This document shows, piece after piece, positions 1 to 5,494 of a DNA stretch of 5,863 bases; position 1 is the stretch's first letter; each line of letters opens with the position of its first letter. A program made the translations under genes and the position numbers. Under the pieces are notes generated by a model. It was not told the origin of the DNA. It was given only the letters and a program-made list of their open reading frames with translations, and ran no database searches. The stretch comes from 4572-123 sp964418755 (GTDB lineage: Bacteria; Desulfobacterota; Desulfobacteria; Desulfobacterales; 4572-123). The stretch covers positions 1 to 5,863 of the forward strand of contig CAYQNS010000228.1 of NCBI GenBank assembly GCA_964418755.1, given 5' to 3'.

Positions 1-330
1 TATCTGGCCATGTGTTCCAAAGACCTTGGCGCGGACATGGCATTTGCCTGGCCCACGGCCCAGATTGCGGTAATGGGCGCTGCCGGGGCCGCCAATATTA
101 TCCATCGCAGGGAAATAAAGGCTGCCGATGACCCGGTTGCCAAGCGAAAAGAAAAAATTGCAGAATATGAAGAATTGTTTTCCAATCCCTATTGTGCCGC
201 GGCCCGGGGATATATCGATGCGGTTATCGTCCCCAGCGAGACCCGGCCCCGTTTGATTGACGCACTTGAGGTGATGTGCAGTAAGAGAGAACTGCGGCCG
301 CCCAAAAAACACGGCAACATACCCATGTAA
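1..330 (+). CDS. Acyl-CoA carboxyltransferase (methylmalonyl-CoA/propionyl-CoA type), C-terminal part, 5' end outside window
   Basis: This is the C-terminal 109 residues of a crotonase-fold carboxyltransferase of the propionyl-CoA carboxylase beta / methylmalonyl-CoA decarboxylase alpha / transcarboxylase 12S family, which moves CO2 between biotin and an acyl-CoA. The reading frame is open from base 1, so the gene starts upstream; family members are about 510-520 residues, so roughly 400 are missing. Visible family signatures are GADMAFAWPTAQIAVMG (residues 10-26), the NPY segment followed by a long helix, ETRPRL, and the typical C-terminal end PPKKHGNIP. The glycine pair after VMG reads GAAGA, where relatives commonly have GPEGA or GAEGA, so a usual Glu is Ala here. 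The next genes encode a small carboxylase-type subunit and a pyruvate carboxyltransferase with biotin carrier, which favours a transcarboxylase or decarboxylase role over plain propionyl-CoA carboxylase. Family is secure; exact substrate is inferred. Confidence 0.92.
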   Translation, partial: YLAMCSKDLGADMAFAWPTAQIAVMGAAGAANIIHRREIKAADDPVAKRKEKIAEYEELFSNPYCAAARGYIDAVIVPSETRPRLIDALEVMCSKRELRPPKKHGNIPM

Positions 331-347
331 CGATGGGGTAACCCATG
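321..347 (+). other. Mutually exclusive short hairpins at the end of the carboxyltransferase gene
   Basis: CCCAT (322-326), ATGGG (333-337) and CCCAT (342-346) are arranged so that the central arm can pair with either flank. The downstream hairpin would have a 4-nt GTAA loop, the upstream one a 6-nt loop. The heptamer ACCCATG occurs at 321-327 and again at 341-347. The stop codon (328-330) lies in the upstream loop. No T-run follows, so this is not a standard intrinsic terminator. Stems are only 5 bp, so a functional role is speculative. Confidence 0.3.
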
Positions 348-348
348 C

Positions 349-451
349 AATTGAAAATCGACTATTGAAAATTGAATAATAAAGGTATTCTATCGATTTT
401 ATAGTTAAAAGACAGAGCGGAGCGATTCCATCAATTTTCACTATTCAATCA
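349..451. repeat. AT-rich intergenic repeats (TTGAAAAT type)
   Basis: Two 14-bp near-identical tandem units lie at 351-364 (TTGAAAATCGACTA) and 365-378 (TTGAAAATTGAATA), 12 of 14 matching. TGAAAATTGA at 366-375 has a perfect 10-bp inverted copy at 431-440, and AAAATCGA at 354-361 has a perfect 8-bp inverted copy at 393-400. The two inverted pairs interleave rather than nest. The segment is clearly richer in A and T than the flanking genes. It could be a dispersed intergenic repeat, a regulatory leader, or a protein-binding region; the sequence alone does not decide. Confidence 0.55.
351..380 (+). promoter_or_regulatory. Possible sigma-70-type promoter for the small subunit and downstream genes
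   Basis: TTGAAA (351-356) matches the -35 consensus at five of six bases and AATAAT (375-380) matches the -10 consensus at five of six, with an 18-nt spacer. It sits in the 137-nt gap ahead of the small-subunit gene. AT-rich DNA yields such matches by chance, and the carboxyltransferase message could also simply read through, so this is tentative. Confidence 0.3.
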
Positions 452-467
452 TTAAGGCGGTGAACAG

Positions 468-686
468 ATGACAAAAGATAAAAAAATGGTCGCTGCGATT
501 TCAGCAGTGATGTCTTATATCAATCAGGAACAGGCCGTGCCGGCTCAGGCCACTGCCGAAGCGGCCCCGGGCTTTTTTGCACCGGCCCCGCCGGTAAAAA
601 TGTGGGGATTGAGCGGTCGGCAGGCCCAGATGCAGTTTGGCAATCAGATGCAGCTGAAGATGTTCCATGGGGCAAATTTCAGATAA
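468..686 (+). CDS. Small biotin-dependent carboxylase/decarboxylase-type subunit, 72 aa, no membrane anchor
   Basis: This 72-residue protein has three visible parts: a short N-terminal helix with a VAAISAVMSYINQEQ segment (residues 8-22), an Ala/Pro-rich linker (about 23-43), and a C-terminal segment starting MWGLSGRQAQMQ. Similar helix-linker-'W..(S/A)GR' arrangements occur in the small delta/epsilon subunits of methylmalonyl-CoA and oxaloacetate decarboxylases and in the epsilon subunit of some acyl-CoA carboxylases. The hydrophobic stretch is short and interrupted, so I see no convincing membrane segment, unlike OadG/MmdD. An AAGG sequence at 454-457 lies 10 nt before the ATG. The gene sits between the acyl-CoA carboxyltransferase and the biotin-carrying pyruvate carboxyltransferase, so a scaffold or linker role joining them is the best inference. 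Coding status is supported by position, ribosome site and family-like ends; exact family membership is not proven. Confidence 0.72.
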   Translation: MTKDKKMVAAISAVMSYINQEQAVPAQATAEAAPGFFAPAPPVKMWGLSGRQAQMQFGNQMQLKMFHGANFR

Positions 687-689
687 TAT

Positions 690-720
690 TTTACACATTA
701 ACGGTTTTAATAAATATAGA
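690..720 (+). promoter_or_regulatory. Weak possible promoter ahead of the biotin-carrying carboxyltransferase gene
   Basis: TTTACA (690-695) matches the -35 consensus at five of six bases, and TATAGA (715-720) matches -10 at four of six, with a long 19-nt spacer. It lies in the 100-nt AT-rich gap after the small subunit. A small imperfect hairpin, TGATAT (732-737) with ATATCA (745-750), follows. Both signals are weak, and co-transcription with the upstream gene is equally possible. Confidence 0.2.
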
Positions 721-786
721 TTGAAGACTGATGATATCCTAAAAATATCAGGGGCCAGCCTTTAATCGAGCTAAGGAGACCTTTGT

Positions 787-2814
787 ATGAGTGATCACAA
801 TCAGGTAAACATGACCAGTATGAATTATGACAAAGACAGACCGGCGGCGGCGAATCCGGTCAAGATAGAAGATTTAACCCTGCGTGATGGCCACCAGTCC
901 TTGTTTGCCACCCGGGGCAGAACCGAAGATATGATTCCTGTGGCCGAGAAGATGGATGAAGTCGGTTTCTGGGCAACGGAAACCTGGGGCGGCGCCACCT
1001 TTGATACCATGCATCGGTTTTTAAATGAAGATCCCTGGGAACGTATTCGTACCTTAAAGCGGTATATGAAAAAAACCCCTTTCTCCATGCTGCTTCGGGC
1101 CCAGAACCTGGTGGGATACCGCAATTATGCCGACGATGTGGCCCGGGCCTTTGTGGAAAGAGCCGCTGCCAACGGCATGGATGTTTTCAGGACCTTTGAT
1201 GCCTTGAACGATTATCGCAATTTTGAGACCGTGGTACCGGTTATCAAAGAGTGCGGCAAACATTTTCAGGGCTGTATTTGCTATACCATGACCGAACCGC
1301 GCCTGGGCGGAGAAGTATATAATCTGGAGTATTATGTCCAAAAGGGCAAAGATCTGGAAGCCATGGGCGCCGACAGTATCTGCATCAAAGATATGGCCGG
1401 CCTGATCGCCCCCTATGATGCGTATGCCATTGTCAAGGCCCTCAAGGCAGCGGTTAAGGCCCCGATTCATCTGCACAGCCATTTTACCTCCGGCATGGCC
1501 TCCATGAGCCATCTGAAAGCCATTGAGGCGGGCGTGGATATTGTCGATACCTGCATGTCACCTTATGCCTTCCGTACGTCGCATCCGGCCATTGAACCCC
1601 TAGTTATGACCCTTCTGGGCACCGACAGGGACACCGGTTTTGATATCCGGCACTTGGCCGATATCAATGAAATTCTCGAAAAAGAAGTGCTGCCCAAGTA
1701 CCGGCATCTGCTGGACGATACCAAGGTTTCGATTGTCGATATCAATGTGCTTTTGCATCAGACACCCGGAGGGATGCTTTCCAACCTGGTGAATCAGTTA
1801 CGGCAGATGGATGCTCTGGACAAGATAGATCAGGTCTATGCCGAGTTGCCGCGGGTCAGAAAGGACCTGGGGCAGGTGCCGCTGGTGACGCCTACCAGCC
1901 AGATCGTGGGCATTCAGACGGTGAACAATGTGTTGTTTGATGATGAAAACGAACGCTACAAGATGATCACGGGACAGGTCAAAGACCTGTGCTACGGCCT
2001 TTACGGTAAAACTGCCGTGCCGATCAATCCGGAAGTCCAAAAAAAGGCGTTAAAAGGGTATGAGCGCGGAGAAGAGCCGATTACCTGTCGGCCGGCAGAG
2101 GTTCTGGAACCTGAACTGGCAAAGGCTCAAGAAGATGTCAAGGGCCTGGCAATGGATCTGGACGATGAGCTGATCTACGCGATTTACCCGGTCACCGGTA
2201 AAAAATTCCTGAAATGGAAATACGGGAAAGAAGAACCCCCGGTAGAGGTAAAGGCCAGAACCTTGGAAGAGGCCATGGCCGAACAGGCCCTCGTTAAAAA
2301 GGCCCTGGCCGGCGAACTGATTGAAAAGAACGCCAAGGAAGTTCCGGATAAGAGTGAAAACCTGCGTAAATTTAACGTGTTTGTGGATGATGAATATTTT
2401 GAAGTTGGTGTTGACTCGACCGATGGAACTCCCATGGTCAGCTATGTGCAGCCTGCACAGCCCCAGGTTACTGCGCCGGCCATGGCACCACCGATTGCCC
2501 CGGCCGCGCCTGCCGCTCCGGTTGCACCTGCGGCACCTCAACCGGCCGCCGCTCCGCCCCCTGCCGCTGATCCGGCTCCTGCCGCTGCTGCAGATGCCCA
2601 GGGCACGCCCCTTACCGCCCCCATGCCCGGCATGATTGTAAAGTATACAAAACAGGTGGGGGATTCGGTAAGCAAGGGAGATTCGGTGGTGGTCCTGGAA
2701 GCCATGAAGATGGAAAATGCCCTGCCGGCACCGGTGGACGGCACGGTCAAGGCCATCAATTTTTCCAGTGGTGACAGTGTTGCAAAAGATGCGGTGTTGT
2801 GTGTCATTGGTTAG
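787..2814 (+). CDS. Pyruvate/oxaloacetate carboxyltransferase with C-terminal biotin carrier domain (PycB/OadA/transcarboxylase 5S-1.3S type)
   Basis: This 675-residue protein carries a carboxyl group between pyruvate/oxaloacetate and its own biotin. An N-terminal TIM-barrel carboxyltransferase domain (about 25-300) holds the metal and catalytic signatures: LRDGHQSLFATR with Asp33, CIKDMAG with Lys201 (the lysine carboxylated in this family), and HSH at 230-232 for metal binding. The conserved PYC/OADA region follows, including HQTPGGM at 324-330. A KFNVFVDDEYFEVGV strand pair precedes a roughly 55-residue Ala/Pro linker (about 553-607). The biotinyl domain (about 608-675) has EAMKMEN with the biotin-accepting Lys641, 34 residues from the end. 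AAGGAG (773-778) lies 8 nt before the ATG and fixes the start. Length and order match OadA and PycB; Propionibacterium transcarboxylase instead keeps 5S and 1.3S separate. The neighbouring acyl-CoA carboxyltransferase suggests a methylmalonyl-CoA:pyruvate transcarboxylase, but pyruvate carboxylase subunit B (biotin carboxylase encoded elsewhere) or oxaloacetate decarboxylase alpha remain possible. Confidence 0.93.
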   Translation: MSDHNQVNMTSMNYDKDRPAAANPVKIEDLTLRDGHQSLFATRGRTEDMIPVAEKMDEVGFWATETWGGATFDTMHRFLNEDPWERIRTLKRYMKKTPFSMLLRAQNLVGYRNYADDVARAFVERAAANGMDVFRTFDALNDYRNFETVVPVIKECGKHFQGCICYTMTEPRLGGEVYNLEYYVQKGKDLEAMGADSICIKDMAGLIAPYDAYAIVKALKAAVKAPIHLHSHFTSGMASMSHLKAIEAGVDIVDTCMSPYAFRTSHPAIEPLVMTLLGTDRDTGFDIRHLADINEILEKEVLPKYRHLLDDTKVSIVDINVLLHQTPGGMLSNLVNQLRQMDALDKIDQVYAELPRVRKDLGQVPLVTPTSQIVGIQTVNNVLFDDENERYKMITGQVKDLCYGLYGKTAVPINPEVQKKALKGYERGEEPITCRPAEVLEPELAKAQEDVKGLAMDLDDELIYAIYPVTGKKFLKWKYGKEEPPVEVKARTLEEAMAEQALVKKALAGELIEKNAKEVPDKSENLRKFNVFVDDEYFEVGVDSTDGTPMVSYVQPAQPQVTAPAMAPPIAPAAPAAPVAPAAPQPAAAPPPAADPAPAAAADAQGTPLTAPMPGMIVKYTKQVGDSVSKGDSVVVLEAMKMENALPAPVDGTVKAINFSSGDSVAKDAVLCVIG

Positions 2815-2858
2815 GTTAACCATCCGTCCCCCTGCCGAAACTCCCAAGGGGCAAAATC

Positions 2859-2890
2859 AGGAGAAAAATTCATGAATATCCATGAATATC
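2859..2890 (+). repeat. Ribosome site and 10-bp tandem duplication at the sucC start
   Basis: AGGAG (2859-2863) lies 8 nt before the sucC ATG at 2872. The decamer CATGAATATC occurs twice in tandem at 2871-2880 and 2881-2890, so a second ATG appears at 2882 in the +1 frame. The repeat encodes part of the conserved MNIHEYQ start of SucC, so it may be a codon-choice coincidence. The spacing from AGGAG clearly favours the first ATG. Confidence 0.6.
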
Positions 2891-4041
2891 AGGCAAAAGA
2901 GTTGTTTCGAAAATTTAGCGTCCCCGTTCCCGAGGGCGGGGTCGTCTTCAGCCCGGCGGAAGCAGAAGAACTAGCCGGGGCCCTGGGCGAATTTCCTGTG
3001 GTTGTCAAGGCCCAGATTCACGCCGGCGGCCGCGGCAAGGGCGGTGGCGTCAAGCTGGCCCGTTCCAGGGAAGATGCGGGCCGTCTGGCAGAAGAAATTC
3101 TGGGCATGAATCTGGTCACGCACCAGACCGGCCCCGAAGGTCGCCTGGTTCACAAAATTCTGGTGGAGCAGGGTCTCAATATCGCCAAAGAACTGTATTT
3201 GAGCATTCTACCGGATCGCGCTACGGCAACCCATGTTATCATGGCCAGTGAATCCGGCGGCATGGATATCGAAACGGTGGCCGCCGAAACACCCGAAAAA
3301 ATCATCCGGGTGCATGTCAATCCTCTGCTTGGCATTCAGCCCTATCATTGCCGAAAGGTGGCGTTCGGACTGAATATCCCGGCCCCTGCCATGAAGCCTT
3401 TTGTTCGGCTGCTGGCCGGGTTGTATAAAATGTTTGCCGACTACGACTGTTCGCTGGTGGAAATCAATCCTCTGGTGCTTACGACCGAAGACCAGGTGAT
3501 CGCTCTGGATGCCAAGGTGGATATTGACAGCAATGCTCTGTACCGGCACCGGGATATTCTGGAGTACCGGGATCTGGATGAGGAAGATCCTCTGGAACTG
3601 GAAGCCTCAAAATATAACCTGAATTACATTAATCTGGGCGGCAGCGGAAATATCGGTAATATGGTAAACGGTGCCGGGCTTGCCATGGCCACCATGGATA
3701 TTATCAAACTTGCCGGGGCAGAGCCGGCCAATTTCCTGGATGTTGGGGGCGGTGCCAATGCCGAAATGGTTGAAAACGGATTCCGGATCATTCTAAGTGA
3801 TCCGAATGTCAAAGGCATCCTGATCAATATCTTCGGCGGTATCCTGCGGTGTGACGTACTGGCCCAGGGCGTGGTGCAGGCTGCCCGGAAGACAGGGATC
3901 AATGTGCCGGTGGTGGTTCGCATGGAGGGAACCAACGTAGATGAGGGACGTCGAATTCTGGCCGAATCAGGTCTTCGCCTGATTACGGCAACGGACCTGA
4001 AAGACGCCGCCGAAAAAATTGCCGAAATAGCCGGAGCCTGA
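2872..4041 (+). CDS. sucC: Succinyl-CoA synthetase beta subunit (ADP/GDP-forming)
   Basis: The beta subunit of succinyl-CoA synthetase binds succinate and the nucleotide, and with SucD interconverts succinyl-CoA and succinate while making or using ATP or GTP in the cytoplasm. The 389 residues compare with 388 in E. coli. The start MNIHEYQAKELF is canonical. The ATP-grasp domain shows VVVKAQIHAGGRGKGGG with Lys46 and Gly53. Glu197 and Asn199 in EINPL and Asp213 fall at the same numbers as recalled for E. coli. The C-terminal CoA-ligase domain shows MVNGAGLAMATMDIIK, ANFLDVGGGA and NIFGGILRCD. One oddity stands out: where E. coli has LDGNIGC, this protein reads LGGSGNIGN (255-263), two residues longer, without the usual Asp and Cys. 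Fifty-seven nt separate it from the upstream gene. In a methylmalonyl-CoA pathway this enzyme conserves energy from succinyl-CoA. Nucleotide preference cannot be read with confidence. Confidence 0.96.
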   Translation: MNIHEYQAKELFRKFSVPVPEGGVVFSPAEAEELAGALGEFPVVVKAQIHAGGRGKGGGVKLARSREDAGRLAEEILGMNLVTHQTGPEGRLVHKILVEQGLNIAKELYLSILPDRATATHVIMASESGGMDIETVAAETPEKIIRVHVNPLLGIQPYHCRKVAFGLNIPAPAMKPFVRLLAGLYKMFADYDCSLVEINPLVLTTEDQVIALDAKVDIDSNALYRHRDILEYRDLDEEDPLELEASKYNLNYINLGGSGNIGNMVNGAGLAMATMDIIKLAGAEPANFLDVGGGANAEMVENGFRIILSDPNVKGILINIFGGILRCDVLAQGVVQAARKTGINVPVVVRMEGTNVDEGRRILAESGLRLITATDLKDAAEKIAEIAGA

Positions 4042-4207
4042 CAAGAAAATTTAAACTTGGAATTTTAAAAAAACAAAGAGATATTGATGCGTTATTAAAT
4101 TTCCACCTTGCGAATTGCAGGCTTCCAATTTTTGGGTAAAGGGTGTGAATCCGAATTATAATAACGATGTAACCACTCGACTACTCAACCGCTTAACGAG
4201 GTTTGAA
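4042..4207. other. Long sucC-sucD intergenic gap
   Basis: This 166-nt AT-rich stretch separates two genes that in most bacteria are adjacent or nearly so. The sucD frame stays open back to a TTG at 4115, but those 31 extra codons show no resemblance to SucD and precede the canonical MSIF start, so I treat the stretch as non-coding. A 6-bp A/T stem (AAAATT 4046-4051 with AATTTT 4061-4066) is too weak for a terminator. A TATAAT lies at 4157-4162. Confidence 0.6.
4132..4162 (+). promoter_or_regulatory. Possible internal promoter for sucD
   Basis: TATAAT (4157-4162) is an exact -10 consensus. The best upstream partner is TTGGGT (4132-4137), only four of six to the -35 consensus, with a 19-nt spacer. 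Transcription would begin about 40 nt before the sucD ATG. The exact -10 and the long gap make it worth noting; the poor -35 keeps confidence low. Confidence 0.28.
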
Positions 4208-4210
4208 ATG
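4198..4210 (+). promoter_or_regulatory. Ribosome binding site that fixes the sucD start
   Basis: GAGG (4198-4201) lies 6 nt before the ATG at 4208. This ATG begins MSIFVDKNTRLLVQG, which aligns with the canonical SucD start MSILIDKNT, so the longer open frame from the TTG at 4115 is rejected as the start. Confidence 0.7.
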
Positions 4211-5083
4211 AGTATTTTTGTTGATAAGAATACACGTTTGCTGGTTCAGGGGATAACCGGGAAGGAAGGCCGGTTTCATACACGCCAGTGCATTGGCTAT
4301 GGCACGCAGGTTGTGGCCGGGGTCACTCCGGGCAAAGCCGGCATGAAGATGGATGATGTACCGGTATTTAATACGGTAACCGATGCCGTGACAGCTACCC
4401 GTGCCAACTGCAGCATGATTTTCGTACCGCCGCCGTTTGCCGCCGATGCGATCATGGAGGCGGCTGATGCCGGCGTCGGACTGATAATCGCCATAACCGA
4501 AGGCATTCCGGTCATGGATATGATGAAAGTTAAAAATTACATCAAGGATAAACCCTGCCGGCTCATCGGCCCCAATTGCCCCGGCGTTATTACCCCTGGC
4601 CAGTGCAAAATCGGCATCATGCCCGGTCCGATTCACCAACCCGGCGGGCCCATCGGTGTTGTTTCACGATCCGGCACTCTGACATACGAGGTGGTGCACC
4701 AGCTCACCTGCCGTGGAATCGGGCAGACCACCTGCATAGGCATCGGGGGCGATCCGGTGAACGGCACCAACTTTATCGATTGCCTTGGAGAATTTGAAAA
4801 AGATGACGAAACAAAAGGAATCGTTATGGTAGGTGAAATCGGCGGAGATGAGGAAGAAAAAGCCGCGGCATTTATCACCAGCCATGTTACCAAGCCGGTT
4901 GTTGGATTCATCGCCGGCCTGACGGCTCCTCCAGGGCGACGTATGGGGCATGCCGGTGCCATTGTCAGCGGCGGCAGCGGTACGGCCCAGGGTAAAATTA
5001 GCGCCATGAAGGAATGTGGTATTCATGTATGCGAAAATCTGGGCACGCTTGGTGAACTTTGTGCCGAGGTTTTTAAAGATTAG
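4208..5083 (+). CDS. sucD: Succinyl-CoA synthetase alpha subunit
   Basis: The alpha subunit binds CoA and carries the phosphohistidine intermediate of succinyl-CoA synthetase. From the ATG at 4208 the protein has 291 residues, against about 289 in E. coli. The Rossmann CoA-binding domain shows QGITGKEG near the N-terminus, VTPGKAG and PVFNTV. GPNCPGVITPG holds Cys124, matching the CoA-site cysteine at 123 in E. coli. GIGGDPVNGTNFID and GEIGGDEEE follow, the latter with Glu210, which contacts the phosphohistidine. The active histidine is His248 in RRMGHAGAIVSGG, equal to His246 of E. coli. All catalytic residues are present, so the enzyme should be active with SucC. It lies 166 nt after sucC and 42 nt before hypA. 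ATP-citrate lyase and malate-CoA ligase alpha subunits are related, but length and motifs fit SucD best. Confidence 0.96.
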   Translation: MSIFVDKNTRLLVQGITGKEGRFHTRQCIGYGTQVVAGVTPGKAGMKMDDVPVFNTVTDAVTATRANCSMIFVPPPFAADAIMEAADAGVGLIIAITEGIPVMDMMKVKNYIKDKPCRLIGPNCPGVITPGQCKIGIMPGPIHQPGGPIGVVSRSGTLTYEVVHQLTCRGIGQTTCIGIGGDPVNGTNFIDCLGEFEKDDETKGIVMVGEIGGDEEEKAAAFITSHVTKPVVGFIAGLTAPPGRRMGHAGAIVSGGSGTAQGKISAMKECGIHVCENLGTLGELCAEVFKD

Positions 5084-5125
5084 AACATTTTTTAAAACGG
5101 CACTATCCCGCTACAGGTCGCTTAT

Positions 5126-5494
5126 ATGCATGAGATGGGTATCGCCATGCAGATTATTGAAATTGCACTTGATTCAATTCCCCCGAATCTTCAGGGAAAG
5201 GCAGTTGAAAAGGTCAATCTTAAAGTCGGAAAGTTATCTGCAATTGTGCCGGAAAGCTTGCGGTTTTGCTTTGACGTCGTAGCCAGAGATACCCTCCTGG
5301 CCGGATCAAAGCTGAATATTGAAGAGATTCCGGTGAAGGCAAAATGCCGGGATTGCCATTTCGAGTGGACTATAAACGATCCTGAATTTACCTGTAAAAA
5401 TTGTCAGGGCGGCGCCATTGATATTATTGCCGGCCGGGAACTCGATATTGAATCAATTGAAATTGCTGACAGGGAAAAACCAGATGCCGGTTAA
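5126..5494 (+). CDS. hypA: Hydrogenase maturation nickel metallochaperone HypA
   Basis: HypA delivers nickel, with the GTPase HypB, to the large subunit of NiFe hydrogenases. The 122 residues begin with MHEMGIAMQIIEIAL; His2 and Glu3 are the known N-terminal nickel ligands, so this start is certain even though the ribosome site (AGG at 5115-5117) is weak. LKVGKLSAIVPESLRFCFD is the conserved core. The structural zinc site is two CxxC pairs, Cys74/Cys77 and Cys90/Cys93, separated by 12 residues. The short tail after the zinc site (SIEIADREKPDAG) is normal. The start lies 42 nt after sucD on the same strand, so the two may share a transcript, though function does not link them directly. The 3' end overlaps the hypB start by 11 nt, a sign of translational coupling. 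Confidence 0.95.
   Translation: MHEMGIAMQIIEIALDSIPPNLQGKAVEKVNLKVGKLSAIVPESLRFCFDVVARDTLLAGSKLNIEEIPVKAKCRDCHFEWTINDPEFTCKNCQGGAIDIIAGRELDIESIEIADREKPDAG
5471..5486 (+). promoter_or_regulatory. Ribosome binding site that fixes the hypB start inside hypA
   Basis: AGGGA (5471-5475) lies 8 nt before the ATG at 5484, within the end of hypA. The next in-frame ATG (5505) has no comparable purine-rich site upstream, so 5484 is preferred. Confidence 0.6.

Noticed and set aside
2321..2635. A plus-strand 104-codon frame rich in Pro, Leu and Arg inside the carboxyltransferase gene
   Set aside because: It is a frame-shifted reading of the Ala/Pro linker; the low-complexity composition explains its openness.
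2050..2847. A 265-codon open frame on the minus strand opposite the 3' half of the biotin-carrying carboxyltransferase gene
   Set aside because: It is antisense to a clearly conserved gene, its composition (Gly/Arg/Cys-rich in the middle) mirrors the Ala/Pro linker on the other strand, and no family resemblance or ribosome site was seen.
2829..2851. CCCCT/AGGGG hairpin between the biotin-carrying carboxyltransferase and sucC as a terminator
   Set aside because: The stem is only 5 bp with a 13-nt loop and is followed by CAAAATCAGG, not a T-run; read-through into sucC is more likely.
4115..4207. N-terminal extension of SucD from a TTG start
   Set aside because: The 31 extra residues do not resemble SucD, and the ATG at 4208 has a ribosome site and begins the canonical MSIFVDKNT sequence.
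5016..5282. An 88-codon plus-strand frame bridging sucD and hypA
   Set aside because: It overlaps the ends of two well-supported genes in another frame and has no family-like motif.
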